Source: Pseudomonadota bacterium (GTDB taxonomy: Bacteria; Pseudomonadota; Gammaproteobacteria; Enterobacterales; Enterobacteriaceae). Taken from it: a DNA stretch of 8,195 bases. How positions within the stretch are numbered: the first letter of the stretch is position 1; each line of letters opens with the position of its first letter. Below, piece after piece: positions 1-8,167 of this stretch. The stretch spans positions 1 to 8,195 of the forward strand of contig JAEYFY010000232.1 of NCBI GenBank assembly GCA_023454395.1, read 5' to 3'. The notes under the pieces were generated by a model. The model was not told the DNA's origin. It saw only the letters and a list, made by a program, of their open reading frames with translations, and made no database searches. The translations under genes and the position numbers were made by a program.

Positions 1-44
1 GAAATTAACAGACGCAATTTGCCTGACATAAGGAATACCTATAT

Positions 45-68
45 GAAGAAAATAAGGTATAAGATACC
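45..68 (-). terminator. Weak terminator-like hairpin downstream of nlpC
   Basis: About 40 bases after the nlpC stop, the minus strand has GGTAT-CTT-ATACC (56-68), a five-base-pair stem with a three-base loop, followed by TTATTTTCTTC. The stem is short and poor in G+C and the T tract is interrupted, so this is at best a weak intrinsic terminator. No better candidate is seen in 1-106, and no gene is supported there. Confidence 0.3.
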
Positions 69-106
69 ATAACTCTCAATATATTAGGCTGTTAAATGGC
101 ACGAAA

Positions 107-598
107 CTACAATCGGCGAGCTTGCCAGAATGTCTTTTTCCAATAGACATTATCAAGGGATGAGCGAGTTACCCCTTTGCTAGTTGATGCGTGGATAAAT
201 GTATTATCAGTATCATAAATACCGACATGAAGACCATTTTCACCACCACCGGTTTTGAAGAAAACCAAATCACCTGGCATTAAATCACTTTTACTGATTT
301 GTGTACCATATTTGGTTTGATCAATGGTCATTCGAGGAAGTTTTATATCAAAGCGATCACTGTAAGTTTTATACACAAAGCCCGAACAATCAATACCAGA
401 AGGCGTCATTCCACCATAGCTGTATGGCGTACCATACCATTGCTCAAGCTGCGATTTTAATTGCACTATCACCATGATAGGGTCAGAAAGTTGTGTTTTT
501 AAAGGAGGCGCTGGTGGAATACGCTTAGACGGGCTAGATGAACATCCAGCCAGCAGAATAATACAGAGTAAGAAAGGATAAAAAATAGACTTTCTCAT
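107..598 (-). CDS. nlpC: NlpC/P60-family lipoprotein, probable cell-wall endopeptidase NlpC
   Basis: This is a predicted lipoprotein with an NlpC/P60 cysteine peptidase domain, the family that cleaves peptidoglycan stem peptides. With the start at 596-598 the product is 163 residues. A short signal sequence (MRKSIFYPFLLCII) ends in the lipobox LLAGC with C19 as the lipidated residue, and Ser at the next position predicts an outer-membrane destination. A proline-rich linker (about 22-33) precedes the peptidase domain. The catalytic residues are C71 in DCSGFV, H124 in GLHVGIY and H136 in FIHAS, all intact. Two in-frame ATGs upstream (608-610 and 620-622) are less likely: GGTGGA at 603-608 sits four bases before the chosen ATG, nothing comparable precedes the others, and the chosen start gives a standard lipoprotein signal. 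E. coli NlpC is 154 residues, a good match. It lies 149 bases beyond arnF on the same strand and may have its own promoter. No role in L-Ara4N modification is known. Confidence 0.93.
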   Translation of the reverse strand: MRKSIFYPFLLCIILLAGCSSSPSKRIPPAPPLKTQLSDPIMVIVQLKSQLEQWYGTPYSYGGMTPSGIDCSGFVYKTYSDRFDIKLPRMTIDQTKYGTQISKSDLMPGDLVFFKTGGGENGLHVGIYDTDNTFIHASTSKGVTRSSLDNVYWKKTFWQARRL

Positions 599-620
599 TG
601 CATCCACCATTATTGTTATC

Positions 621-638
621 ATAGATTTTAAAATCTAT
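621..638. repeat. 18-base perfect palindrome upstream of nlpC
   Basis: ATAGATTTTAAAATCTAT reads the same on both strands with no mismatch. It is centred about 32 bases before the chosen nlpC start and covers the best candidate -10 hexamer. It could be an operator for a dimeric regulator. As RNA it would be a weak AU hairpin with essentially no loop, which argues against a terminator. A second short inverted repeat, TGCTT/AAGCA with a four-base loop, lies next to it at 640-653. Function is not known; the symmetry is directly visible. Confidence 0.6.
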
Positions 639-654
639 CTGCTTTTTTAAGCAA
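625..654 (-). promoter_or_regulatory. nlpC: Possible sigma-70 promoter for nlpC
   Basis: On the minus strand TTGCTT (649-654, three of six bases matching TTGACA) is followed after 18 bases by TAAAAT (625-630, five of six matching TATAAT). This would start transcription close to position 618 and give a leader of roughly 20 bases. The region is very AT-rich, so chance matches are common; an alternative pairing of TTGTTT further upstream with TAGATT is also possible. The case rests partly on the 149-base gap after the tightly packed arn genes. Confidence 0.35.
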
Positions 655-747
655 AAACAAGTTATTGAAGATGAATGAGTGATGATTGATAGCATAAATC
701 GCACAATTAACAACAGAATTCAAAAAATAAATTCTACAATCATTAAG

Positions 748-1146
748 TTAGTGTGTTTGAGCATCTTTCGCTTTTTGACTGATTAACCACACTCCAATCA
801 TGATAAATGCAACACCCGCTGTTTTTGTCCATGACGGTGTTTCTTGAAACCAAGGTAATATCACTGCAAGAATATAAACAAACACATAACTCAAGCTGAT
901 CAGCGGATAGGCTTTATTTAAAGGAATGGTACGTAAAGTGAATAGCCAACAAACCATAGAAAGGACATAACCGACAAGACCAGCAAACACGATAGCAAGT
1001 GGCATTACATTGGCCCATAACCATGAAAAATCAAACCACTGTTTTTCTAGCTGTAAAGCGGGTAGTTCAGACATGCCAAACTTTAGCAACAATTGAGCCA
1101 CCGTCACTAATAGTGCGCTTCCAATTGCCCATAGATAGCCTTTCAT
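748..1146 (-). CDS. arnF: Undecaprenyl phosphate-L-Ara4N flippase subunit ArnF
   Basis: ArnF (PmrM) is the partner of ArnE in the proposed flippase of lipid-linked L-Ara4N. I start it at the ATG at 1144-1146, giving 132 residues beginning MKGYLWAIGS, because this ATG forms the four-base ATGA overlap with the arnE stop and places a membrane helix directly at the N terminus. A longer frame opening at 1200 would add 18 polar and aromatic residues inside arnE and is unlikely. Four helices are seen at about 3-23, 46-68, 76-99 and 107-124, and the LNKAYPLISLSYVFVY segment matches the conserved AYP-type stretch of ArnE, so the two are paralogues. The tail is short and charged (QKAKDAQTH). This is the last arn gene. 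No clear ribosome site is visible, so coupling to arnE is expected. Confidence 0.93.
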   Translation of the reverse strand: MKGYLWAIGSALLVTVAQLLLKFGMSELPALQLEKQWFDFSWLWANVMPLAIVFAGLVGYVLSMVCWLFTLRTIPLNKAYPLISLSYVFVYILAVILPWFQETPSWTKTAGVAFIMIGVWLISQKAKDAQTH

Positions 1147-1484
1147 GCTTGTATACTCATCAATATAATACCAACCATAATTGACGCGATCCCAATCCAA
1201 TGTTTCACATTAACCGGCTCTTTATAAACAAACTGGCCAATTAATGTCACCACAATAAAGTTAATACTTAACATGGGATAAGCAATACTTAAAGGAAGGA
1301 GCTGTAATAATCGGAGCCAAAATAACATGCCTAAACCAAGCATAGCAATTGCAACAAAAAGCCAGAAAATCGTTTTTCTGGCTTTTGTTAAAGAGTCACT
1401 TTGCCAGCTAACCACCGCTTGTTTTTGACATACTTGCCCTATACAGGTCAAAAAACTCACGATCAGCAATAAAACAAATGACAT
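1143..1484 (-). CDS. arnE: Undecaprenyl phosphate-L-Ara4N flippase subunit ArnE
   Basis: ArnE (PmrL) is proposed to act with ArnF to move undecaprenyl-phosphate-L-Ara4N across the inner membrane to the periplasmic face for ArnT. The 113-residue product is almost wholly hydrophobic, with four predicted helices (about 2-20, 37-57, 62-84 and 92-111), the shape of small multidrug resistance / EamA-type half-transporters. The SIAYPMLSINFI stretch (66-77) is the conserved family segment, and KEPVNVKHWIG lies before the last helix. The start ATG (1482-1484) shares a base with the arnT TAA, and only a weak GAGAAG lies about eight bases upstream, so translation probably depends on ribosomes finishing arnT. 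The stop overlaps the arnF start as ATGA. The flippase role is the established assignment for the family but rests on genetics rather than on any residue visible here. Confidence 0.94.
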   Translation of the reverse strand: MSFVLLLIVSFLTCIGQVCQKQAVVSWQSDSLTKARKTIFWLFVAIAMLGLGMLFWLRLLQLLPLSIAYPMLSINFIVVTLIGQFVYKEPVNVKHWIGIASIMVGIILMSIQA

Positions 1485-3148
1485 TAATTACGCTTCTCAT
1501 AGGTTAAAATAGCCACTCGATGGTTTGTCACTAGCTCTTCAGGTCTTGGCAATTGTGCTAATCTTTTAGGATCTTTAAAGGTAATAACAACTGAAACATT
1601 CCCTTCTTTTCTTGCTTCTTCTAACCACTGAGCAAAATTATCAGGTTTAATTAATTTATGCTGAGAATCCGGATACTCTTCAATACCATAAGTTAATTCG
1701 CCTGTTCTTTCATAAAGGTAAATATCGCTACGTTGTAATTCCCACGCTAATCCCGCACCGACACCAACGCTATTGCTCACAATGTATTTGCTTGCGTTTA
1801 ATGTCTCGATATTTTGGCGAATAAATTCTTGAGGTAACTTTCCATCTACGCTGCTATTTGGTATTGCCTGACCAATACATAAGCTAACACCTAGCGAACA
1901 AGACGCCGCCCATAACCAGTGTTTTCCATTAAGTGTAGAGCAAAGATAACCAATAATACCCCATAATGAAAATGCGACTATCGCTAATACCCATTTAGAC
2001 CATTCATATGGCATATAAATAGGTTTTGAAGAGACGAGCTGAATAACTAAAATAGCGATAACAACAGCAACACCAATAAAGATATTGATATAACCATTTA
2101 TACGCAGCGCTTTCATTCTAAATTTGCGTGCGCAATCTACGCCATATTTCGCCATTAGCATTGCTAGTGGTGCCATAAACGGCAGCATATATGTCGGTAG
2201 CTTACCTTTCGCAATACTAAAAAATAAGAACGGAACGACAAACCAGCATAATAAGAAGAATAATTCAGGACGTTTGCGTCTTTTCTTCCAAGCGTCCATT
2301 AATGCGCCCGGCAGTAATCCAAGCCAAGGGATCACACCTAATAAGACAACTGGGATATAGTACCAAAATGGAGAGCTGTGTTGAGCATCTTCACCCGAAA
2401 AACGCTGAATATGTTCAATCCAGAAGAAGTAGTGCCAATAATCTGGCTCTGCTTTAGCAACAGCCAATGCCCACGGCAAACTAATTAATGCGGCACTAAA
2501 TACCGCAAGTAAGCCATAGAGCAACATTTGCATAAATTGTTTTTGATACAGCGTGATAGGGATCATAACAATGACCGGGATAGCTAAGGCTAAAAATCCT
2601 TTGGTCATAAATGCCATACCACATGCAAGCCCTAATGTTATCCACGCTAATATTCGTGTTTTGACTGTGGTCGCTTTAAGCGCCCAAAAACAGCAAACCA
2701 TACTCGCAGTAACCCAAAGTGCCAACATAGGATCTAATACACTGTACGTACCGACGCTAAACACTAAGAACATGGATAAATAGATTAAACTAGAAACAAA
2801 AGCGACTTGGCGGTTACGCCACATCATTCTTGCCAATAAATAGACAAGTAATGTGCTTAACAGAATAGAAATAACAGAGCCAAAACGTACAGCAAAATTA
2901 GTATGGCCAAAAATTAATTGGCTAACATTATTAATCCAATAACCTGCAACAGGTTTCTCAAAATAGCGGATATCGAGCATATGAGGAACAATCCAGTTCC
3001 CGCTCACCACCATTTCACGGCTAATTTCCGCATAACGGGTTTCATCTGGCTGCCATAATAACCGGCTGTTCAATGGAAATAAGTAGGTAAGAACAAAAAA
3101 AAGAGCCAAGAGGATGGCCCCTATTTTACTCGCCCGGTTATTCAACAT
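1484..3148 (-). CDS. arnT: Undecaprenyl phosphate-alpha-L-Ara4N transferase ArnT
   Basis: ArnT (PmrK) is an integral inner-membrane GT-C glycosyltransferase (GT83 / PMT-like) that transfers L-Ara4N from undecaprenyl phosphate to lipid A phosphates on the periplasmic side; it is the final step of the pathway. The 554-residue product begins with a membrane helix (about 9-27), followed by the first periplasmic loop with the acidic motif QPDETRYAEI (D35, E36) and the conserved YFEKP (E64, K65). About a dozen hydrophobic helices run to about residue 425. The last 125 residues or so are soluble and form the C-terminal periplasmic domain. Length is close to the usual 550. The ATG at 3146-3148 follows the arnD stop by seven bases; the best ribosome site is AGAGG at 3161-3165, rather far away at 12 bases, so coupling to arnD translation is likely. 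The TAA stop shares a base with the arnE ATG. Confidence 0.96.
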   Translation of the reverse strand: MLNNRASKIGAILLALFFVLTYLFPLNSRLLWQPDETRYAEISREMVVSGNWIVPHMLDIRYFEKPVAGYWINNVSQLIFGHTNFAVRFGSVISILLSTLLVYLLARMMWRNRQVAFVSSLIYLSMFLVFSVGTYSVLDPMLALWVTASMVCCFWALKATTVKTRILAWITLGLACGMAFMTKGFLALAIPVIVMIPITLYQKQFMQMLLYGLLAVFSAALISLPWALAVAKAEPDYWHYFFWIEHIQRFSGEDAQHSSPFWYYIPVVLLGVIPWLGLLPGALMDAWKKRRKRPELFFLLCWFVVPFLFFSIAKGKLPTYMLPFMAPLAMLMAKYGVDCARKFRMKALRINGYINIFIGVAVVIAILVIQLVSSKPIYMPYEWSKWVLAIVAFSLWGIIGYLCSTLNGKHWLWAASCSLGVSLCIGQAIPNSSVDGKLPQEFIRQNIETLNASKYIVSNSVGVGAGLAWELQRSDIYLYERTGELTYGIEEYPDSQHKLIKPDNFAQWLEEARKEGNVSVVITFKDPKRLAQLPRPEELVTNHRVAILTYEKRN

Positions 3149-3155
3149 AGTTTCG

Positions 3156-4049
3156 TTAGACCTCTTGTTGGCACCCTAACCAGCCTTCTCGACCTGGAAA
3201 GTCAGATCGAACAACTTTACCCATCGGAAGCATTTCTTTATCTAGTGGTAATAAATCGCTTAACGGGCAGAATTCGATGCCTTCATTTGCAATCATTGCC
3301 AGTAACTGCTCAAATTGAGCGGCTTTTGACATTCCTTCAACTTCAGTATGGATAGTATAAACAGGTATTCCCCTGTCTTTTTTGATTTCATCAATAATAA
3401 ATTGATTAAAATCTTCATCCTTAACTTTTATACCAACGACTTCATCATAAGTTGGTAATGTTACTGGAATTTGCACCGTACCGATAGAACCATTTTCTAA
3501 AATAGGTCTGAAAGGATGTGTTCCTCGACAATCGCTATTGTAATCGAACTGAAAAGTTTCTTTAACTGTTAATACGCGTTCATCTGCTCGCCATCCAGCA
3601 ACTGCCGAACATTTTACAGGGTTTTCAAGTGCTTTTTCCAGTGCTTCAACACCTAAACGAACTTGTTGCATTAATTCTTCTGTTGACCAGCGCCCGACTT
3701 TTGCTTGCCAACCTTGATGATCCCATGAATGCAATCCAACTTCATGCCCTGCATCTTGGGTTTCTTTCATCAAATAACCTAAATTTTTAGCAATTTTTTT
3801 ACCCGGCCATGCTGTACCGGCTAATAAAATATCTAAGCCATACAGTGATGCAGCATTAGATCTCAGCATTTTCCATAAAAATTTGGGCTTTAAAAGGCGC
3901 CATAAATGACGCCCCATATTATCTGGACCCACACTAAAGAAGAAGCTGGCATGAATGTTATGTCTGGCAAATACATCCAGCAGCTGTGGAATACCTTGTT
4001 TCGTTCCTTGATAAGTATCCACATCAACTCTCAAACCAACTTTCTTCAT
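3156..4049 (-). CDS. arnD: 4-deoxy-4-formamido-L-arabinose-phosphoundecaprenol deformylase ArnD
   Basis: ArnD (PmrJ) removes the formyl group from undecaprenyl-phosphate-L-Ara4FN, making the transfer by ArnC effectively irreversible and giving the lipid-linked donor for ArnT. The 297-residue product is a NodB-type carbohydrate esterase/deacetylase. The N-terminal metal motif is RVDVDTYQG (D9 and D11), the second metal motif is HSWDH (H107 and H111), the third is AGWRAD around R154, and a late histidine motif IHTE lies at 233-236. There is no signal peptide, in keeping with action at the cytoplasmic membrane surface. The ATG at 4047-4049 is preceded by AGGA at 4057-4060 with a seven-base spacer; this ribosome site overlaps the arnA TAG stop. 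Nine bases separate it from arnA and seven from arnT. Length and motifs are normal for the family. Confidence 0.96.
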   Translation of the reverse strand: MKKVGLRVDVDTYQGTKQGIPQLLDVFARHNIHASFFFSVGPDNMGRHLWRLLKPKFLWKMLRSNAASLYGLDILLAGTAWPGKKIAKNLGYLMKETQDAGHEVGLHSWDHQGWQAKVGRWSTEELMQQVRLGVEALEKALENPVKCSAVAGWRADERVLTVKETFQFDYNSDCRGTHPFRPILENGSIGTVQIPVTLPTYDEVVGIKVKDEDFNQFIIDEIKKDRGIPVYTIHTEVEGMSKAAQFEQLLAMIANEGIEFCPLSDLLPLDKEMLPMGKVVRSDFPGREGWLGCQQEV

Positions 4050-4058
4050 TGTTTATTC

Positions 4059-6041
4059 CTATTTAGTGCCTAATTCTTCAACTGCGCCACGTAAGAAGAA
4101 ATCTAATGTTTCTTCTACTGTTTGACGAGTTTCGATACTTGGTTTCCAATCCAATAAACGCTCTGCGTTTTTAATGCTTGGCTTACGGTGTTCAACATCT
4201 TGATAGCCTTTACCATAGTAACTGCTACTTTCAATTTTCTTGAAGCCGGCAAATGGAGGGAAATGACCACGTAACTCATGTTTTTCAAAGCAATCTAACA
4301 GCATTTCTGCTAATTCGCGAATACTTGCTTCGTTAGTTGGATTACCGATATTGATAATTTGACCATCACATTTGTTATCACGGTTTTCAATAATACGGAA
4401 TAAAGCTTCAATACCGTCATTGATATCAGTGAAACAACGTTTTTGCTCGCCACCATCAACCAATTTAATTGGTGAACCTTCAACTAAGTTCAGAATTAAT
4501 TGTGTGATTGCACGAGAACTACCAATACGCGCTGAATTTAAGTTATCTAAACGAGGTCCCATCCAGTTAAATGGACGGAATAGCGTAAATTTCAGATCTT
4601 CTTTGGCACCATAAGCCCAAATAACTCTGTCTAATAACTGTTTAGATACAGAATAAATCCAACGTTGTTTATTGATTGGACCAACAATCAGACGTGAATT
4701 ATCTTCGTCAAATTCTTTATCATCACACATACCATAAACTTCTGATGTGGATGGGAAAATAATACGCTTATTATATTTAACGCAATAACGTACAATTTTT
4801 AAGTTTTCTTCAAAGTCTAATTCGAATACACGTAATGGATTACGGGTATATTCAATTGGCGTTGCAATAGCCACTAATGGCAGAATAACGTCACATTTTT
4901 TAATGTGGTATTCAATCCATTCTGTATGAATGCTCACGTCACCTTCAATAAAGTGGAAACGTGGATTACCAATAAAGCGCTCAATTGCAGAAGAACCGAT
5001 ATCCATACCATAGATATCATAGTTATCATCTTTCAATAAACGTTCAGTTAAATGGTTACCAATAAAGCCATTCACACCTAAAATCAGAACACGTTTGCGA
5101 CGTTTAACTTGTGCAGTCGCTTTCGGTCCAACGCGAACATCAGTCACAATACCCATTTCAGTCGCTAAACGACTTCCTTGAACATAAAGACCATTTTCAC
5201 TTTGACCAGTAATAACTTCGATTGCACCTTTCCCACACGCAATCACTAAAGGTTCTGTTGAAATAACAGTACCAGGACGTTTGCCTTGATTATCAGCAAC
5301 TGCGCGTGAACGCCAGATAATCATTTTACGTTCACCTAAGAAAGTGAATGCACCTGGGTACGGTTCTGTAACAGCACGCACTAAATTGTGAACTGTTTTT
5401 GCATCTGCATTCCAGTCGATTAAACCATCATCAGCACAACGACGGCCAAAGTAAGTTGCTTGGCTTTCATCTTGTACTGTTGTTGAATAATCACCTGATG
5501 CAATATGTGGTAATGTGCTAGAAAGTAACTTATCAGCGGCTTCTCTTATTTTTTCATGTAAAATCAGAGAAGTATCATTATCTGCAATGGTCACTTTTTC
5601 TTGAGCAACGATATCACCTGCATCCGCTTTCACGGTCATTTTATGCAGAGTAACACCCGTTTCTGTTTCACCGTTCACAATCGCCCAGTTAATTGGTGCG
5701 CGACCACGATATTTTGGTAATAAAGAACCATGTAAATTAAACGCGCCTTTAGGTGCCAAATTCAGGATCTCATCACTTAACATGTGACGATAATAGAAAG
5801 AAAAAATGACATCAGGTTTCATTTCACGGATACGTTCAATCCACAATGGGTGATTGACATTTTCAGGTGCAAATACTGTCAATCCCATTTCTGCACTCAC
5901 ACGAGCAACAGATGAGAAGAAATGATTTTCATTAGGATCGTCAGTGTGGGTAAATACAGCCTGAATATCATAACCTGCTTTTTCAAGTGCTTTTAAACCA
6001 ACACAGCCAATATCGTGATAGGCAAATACTATTGCTTTCAT
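4059..6041 (-). CDS. arnA: Bifunctional UDP-glucuronate decarboxylase / UDP-L-Ara4N formyltransferase ArnA
   Basis: ArnA (PmrI) is a two-domain cytoplasmic enzyme. The C-terminal half oxidises and decarboxylates UDP-glucuronate with NAD+, and the N-terminal half formylates UDP-L-Ara4N using N10-formyl-tetrahydrofolate. The protein is 660 residues, the same length as the E. coli enzyme. The formyltransferase domain (about 1-304) keeps the catalytic set N102, H104 and D140, with the [10 protein letters not shown] signature at 104-113. The linker is followed by the NAD-binding Rossmann motif GVNGFIG (322-328). The short-chain dehydrogenase residues are intact: S433 and E434 in STSEVYG, Y463 and K467 in YSVSK, and R619 in EHRK. 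Both activities should therefore be functional. The start ATG has an AGGA at 6051-6054, nine bases upstream, and overlaps the arnC stop by one base. In Proteus mirabilis this gene (pmrI) has been reported as needed for polymyxin B resistance and regulated by RppA; applying that here depends on the genus inference. Confidence 0.98.
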   Translation of the reverse strand: MKAIVFAYHDIGCVGLKALEKAGYDIQAVFTHTDDPNENHFFSSVARVSAEMGLTVFAPENVNHPLWIERIREMKPDVIFSFYYRHMLSDEILNLAPKGAFNLHGSLLPKYRGRAPINWAIVNGETETGVTLHKMTVKADAGDIVAQEKVTIADNDTSLILHEKIREAADKLLSSTLPHIASGDYSTTVQDESQATYFGRRCADDGLIDWNADAKTVHNLVRAVTEPYPGAFTFLGERKMIIWRSRAVADNQGKRPGTVISTEPLVIACGKGAIEVITGQSENGLYVQGSRLATEMGIVTDVRVGPKATAQVKRRKRVLILGVNGFIGNHLTERLLKDDNYDIYGMDIGSSAIERFIGNPRFHFIEGDVSIHTEWIEYHIKKCDVILPLVAIATPIEYTRNPLRVFELDFEENLKIVRYCVKYNKRIIFPSTSEVYGMCDDKEFDEDNSRLIVGPINKQRWIYSVSKQLLDRVIWAYGAKEDLKFTLFRPFNWMGPRLDNLNSARIGSSRAITQLILNLVEGSPIKLVDGGEQKRCFTDINDGIEALFRIIENRDNKCDGQIINIGNPTNEASIRELAEMLLDCFEKHELRGHFPPFAGFKKIESSSYYGKGYQDVEHRKPSIKNAERLLDWKPSIETRQTVEETLDFFLRGAVEELGTK

Positions 6042-7021
6042 TAGTCTTTTTCCTGATCTTTGTTGGGTTTATTAACTCCAACCACTTTTTGGATAAAATA
6101 CCGAGGACGCGCTCTTACATCATTATAAATTCGGCCTATATACTCGCCTAATAAGCCCATTGCAACGAACTGCGCTCCGATAAACATAAATAAGATTGCA
6201 AAAAGTGTGAATACACCTTCAGCTGCCCACATTGCACCGAAAATAATACGTAAAATAATCAGCAATAAGGCTAATACAAAGCCCGATACAGCAATCACAC
6301 TGCCGACGATACTTAATAAACGTAATGGTGCCGTGGTTAAACAAGTTAATAGGTCATACATCAAATTAATCAGCTTTAAAAAGCTGTATTTTGAATCGCC
6401 ATATTCACGCTCTGCGTGTGCGACATCAATTTCAATAGTACGACGAGCGAATGTGTTCGCAAGAATAGGGATAAATGTGCTTCTTTCGTGACACTGTAAC
6501 ATCGCTTCAACAATGTGGCGACGATAAGCACGCAACATACAACCGTAGTCTCCCATAGAGCGACCTGTTGCTTTAGTGATCATTGAGTTGATCATTTTTG
6601 AAGCGGTTTTACGAAACCATGAATCTTGGCGGTTACGACGACGAGTTCCGACAACGTCATACCCTTCTTCAGCAGTCGCGACAAGTCTTGGGATCTCTTC
6701 AGGTGGGTTTTGTAAATCAGCATCCAATGTGATCACTAAATCACCATCAGCCTGATTAAAACCGGCCATAATTGCGGAGTGTTGACCATAATTACGGTTT
6801 AAAATAATTGCAATAACGTGATTTTCTTCAATTGCAGCCGCTTCTTCTAACATCTTAGCTGAATTGTCACTACTACCATCATCAACAAGGATCAGTTCAT
6901 ATTCTTGCTTTAATTGTTTACAGCTTTTAATTGTACGTTCTAAAAGCTGAGGAAGGCTCTCTTCCTCGTTATAAACGGGAATTACAACCGATACTTTCTT
7001 GATTTCATCAAATGTTGACAC
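6041..7021 (-). CDS. arnC: Undecaprenyl-phosphate 4-deoxy-4-formamido-L-arabinose transferase ArnC
   Basis: ArnC (PmrF) is an inner-membrane GT2 glycosyltransferase that moves formylated L-Ara4N from UDP to undecaprenyl phosphate on the cytoplasmic face. The 326-residue product starts with the GT-A nucleotide-binding strand VVIPVYNEE (about 12-20), then VDDGSSD (46-52), and the metal/nucleotide DxD-type motif LDADLQNP with D100 and D102. Two hydrophobic segments at about 234-260 and 268-292 fit the two C-terminal membrane helices of the family, followed by a short charged tail. The start codon is GTG (7019-7021), directly after the arnB stop. It is supported by GGAG at 7031-7034, nine bases upstream, inside the end of arnB. 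The stop TAA shares one base with the arnA ATG (TAATG). Distant relatives with this architecture include dolichol-phosphate-mannose synthase-like and GtrB-like enzymes, but operon position and length settle the assignment. Confidence 0.96.
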   Translation of the reverse strand: MSTFDEIKKVSVVIPVYNEEESLPQLLERTIKSCKQLKQEYELILVDDGSSDNSAKMLEEAAAIEENHVIAIILNRNYGQHSAIMAGFNQADGDLVITLDADLQNPPEEIPRLVATAEEGYDVVGTRRRNRQDSWFRKTASKMINSMITKATGRSMGDYGCMLRAYRRHIVEAMLQCHERSTFIPILANTFARRTIEIDVAHAEREYGDSKYSFLKLINLMYDLLTCLTTAPLRLLSIVGSVIAVSGFVLALLLIILRIIFGAMWAAEGVFTLFAILFMFIGAQFVAMGLLGEYIGRIYNDVRARPRYFIQKVVGVNKPNKDQEKD

Positions 7022-8167
7022 TTAAATATGCTCCGAAAGAATTTCATTGATCGCATCTACAACGCGAATAACATCTTCATTATTCATATCAGGGAACAGC
7101 GGCAGCGAGCATAACGTTGCAGAGTTCCATTCTGATTGAGGAAGGGATAAAGAAGGATAGCGCTCACGATAATATTTTTGTGTGTGCGCTGCACGGAAAT
7201 GAAGCCCTGTACCAATCTCTTTTTGCTTCAATTTCTCCATAAAGGTATCACGATCGATACCACAGGCATTTTTATCAACTCTCACCATAAATAGGTGATT
7301 TGCATGTAAATGTGAATATTCAGGAACACTCAACATTTCTAATGGAGAATCTTTGAGTTTTTCACGATACAGAGCAACTAACTCAGCACGTTTAGCATTC
7401 ATTTCATCTAAACGCCCTAATTGCACCACGGCAATCGCTGCATGAATATCAGATAAGTTGTATTTATAGCCAGGCTCTACAACTTCTGCTTGAGGTTTAC
7501 GCCCTTGAATTTGTCTATCAAAAGCGTCTACCCCTAAACCGTGGAATTTTAAGCAACGTACTCTATTGGCTAATTCGTCATTATCAGTAACAACTAATCC
7601 GCCTTCTGCACAAGTTACGTTCTTAATTGCGTGAAAAGAGAAAATGGAAGTTCCTTTTTCTCCAATCCATTCATTTTTATAGCGAGTACCAATAGCATGC
7701 GCTGCATCTTCAATAAGAGGAATACCTGCATCTTGTGCCACTTTTCTTAATGCATCAAGATCGCAAGGTGCGCCCGCATAATGAACCGGAATAATTGCTT
7801 TCGTTCTAGGTGTAATCGCTTTTTTGACATCTTCTGCACTCACCATCAAAGTATCACGGTCAACATCAATCATCACTGGCTCTGCACCAAGTAATGTAAT
7901 GATGTTTATCGTCGAAACCCAAGTTTGTGATGGTGTGATAACTTCATCACCAGCGCCAATTCCCATCGCCATTAAAACAACATGCATACCCGCAGTGGCA
8001 GAGCAAATTGCGATAGCATGTTTGCTACCAAATTTTTCACAAAAATCTTGCTCTAATTGATGATTTTGAGGGCCTGTTGTAATCCAACCTGAACGCAGTA
8101 CATCCTCAACGGCTTTGATTTCTTCATCGCCAATCGCAGGGCGAGAGAAAGGAAGGAAGTGACTCAT
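7022..8167 (-). CDS. arnB: UDP-4-amino-4-deoxy-L-arabinose--oxoglutarate aminotransferase ArnB
   Basis: ArnB (PmrH) is a cytoplasmic PLP-dependent aminotransferase that uses glutamate to convert the UDP-4-keto-pentose made by ArnA into UDP-L-Ara4N. The 381-residue product has the DegT/DnrJ/EryC1/StrS fold I aminotransferase signature: the N-terminal SGWITTGP segment (residues 26-33), the EDAAHA motif with the PLP-ring aspartate (about D154), and SFHAIKN with the Schiff-base lysine at K182. The length is normal for the family. The start is secure: an in-frame TAA lies at 8183-8185 with no ATG, GTG or TTG between it and the ATG at 8165-8167. The ribosome site is weak, an AGG at 8178-8180 about 10 bases upstream. 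This is the first gene of the operon; its TAA stop abuts the GTG of arnC with no gap. The promoter is outside the window. Identity is very secure; a related sugar aminotransferase is ruled out by the context. Confidence 0.97.
   Translation of the reverse strand: MSHFLPFSRPAIGDEEIKAVEDVLRSGWITTGPQNHQLEQDFCEKFGSKHAIAICSATAGMHVVLMAMGIGAGDEVITPSQTWVSTINIITLLGAEPVMIDVDRDTLMVSAEDVKKAITPRTKAIIPVHYAGAPCDLDALRKVAQDAGIPLIEDAAHAIGTRYKNEWIGEKGTSIFSFHAIKNVTCAEGGLVVTDNDELANRVRCLKFHGLGVDAFDRQIQGRKPQAEVVEPGYKYNLSDIHAAIAVVQLGRLDEMNAKRAELVALYREKLKDSPLEMLSVPEYSHLHANHLFMVRVDKNACGIDRDTFMEKLKQKEIGTGLHFRAAHTQKYYRERYPSLSLPQSEWNSATLCSLPLFPDMNNEDVIRVVDAINEILSEHI
7031..7034 (-). promoter_or_regulatory. Ribosome binding site that supports the GTG start of arnC
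   Basis: GGAG on the minus strand lies nine bases before the GTG at 7019-7021, within the last codons of arnB. It is the best Shine-Dalgarno match near this junction and, together with the immediately preceding arnB stop, is why the non-ATG start of arnC is preferred. Confidence 0.7.

Noticed and set aside
1..29. Possible minus-strand ORF start (MSGKLRLLI...) open to the window edge, with an AGG eight bases upstream
   Set aside because: Only nine codons are visible, too few to tell a gene from chance; it needs the sequence beyond position 1.
43..72. Plus-strand mini-ORF MKKIRYKIP followed by TAA
   Set aside because: Nine codons, no recognisable ribosome site or downstream plus-strand gene to serve as a leader peptide.
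599..622. N-terminal extension of NlpC by eight residues to ATG at 622
   Set aside because: There is no ribosome site before it, it falls inside the palindrome, and the ATG at 598 gives a standard lipoprotein signal with GGTGGA just upstream.
715..735. AGAATT/AATTCT hairpin as the arn terminator
   Set aside because: Six weak base pairs with a nine-base loop and no T run after the stem on the minus strand.
731..747. CTTAAT-like half site just after the arnF stop, resembling a PmrA box
   Set aside because: The second half-site five bases on (TAGAAT) matches only three of six positions, and the place is downstream of the operon.
1147..1200. N-terminal extension of ArnF by 18 residues to an upstream ATG at 1200
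   Set aside because: It lies wholly inside arnE, is polar and aromatic ahead of the first membrane helix, and has no advantage over the ATGA-coupled start at 1146.
999..8060. Plus-strand open frames of 61 to 94 codons inside arnB, arnC, arnA, arnT and arnF
   Set aside because: They are antisense to conserved genes, have no family resemblance, and arise from codon bias on the opposite strand.
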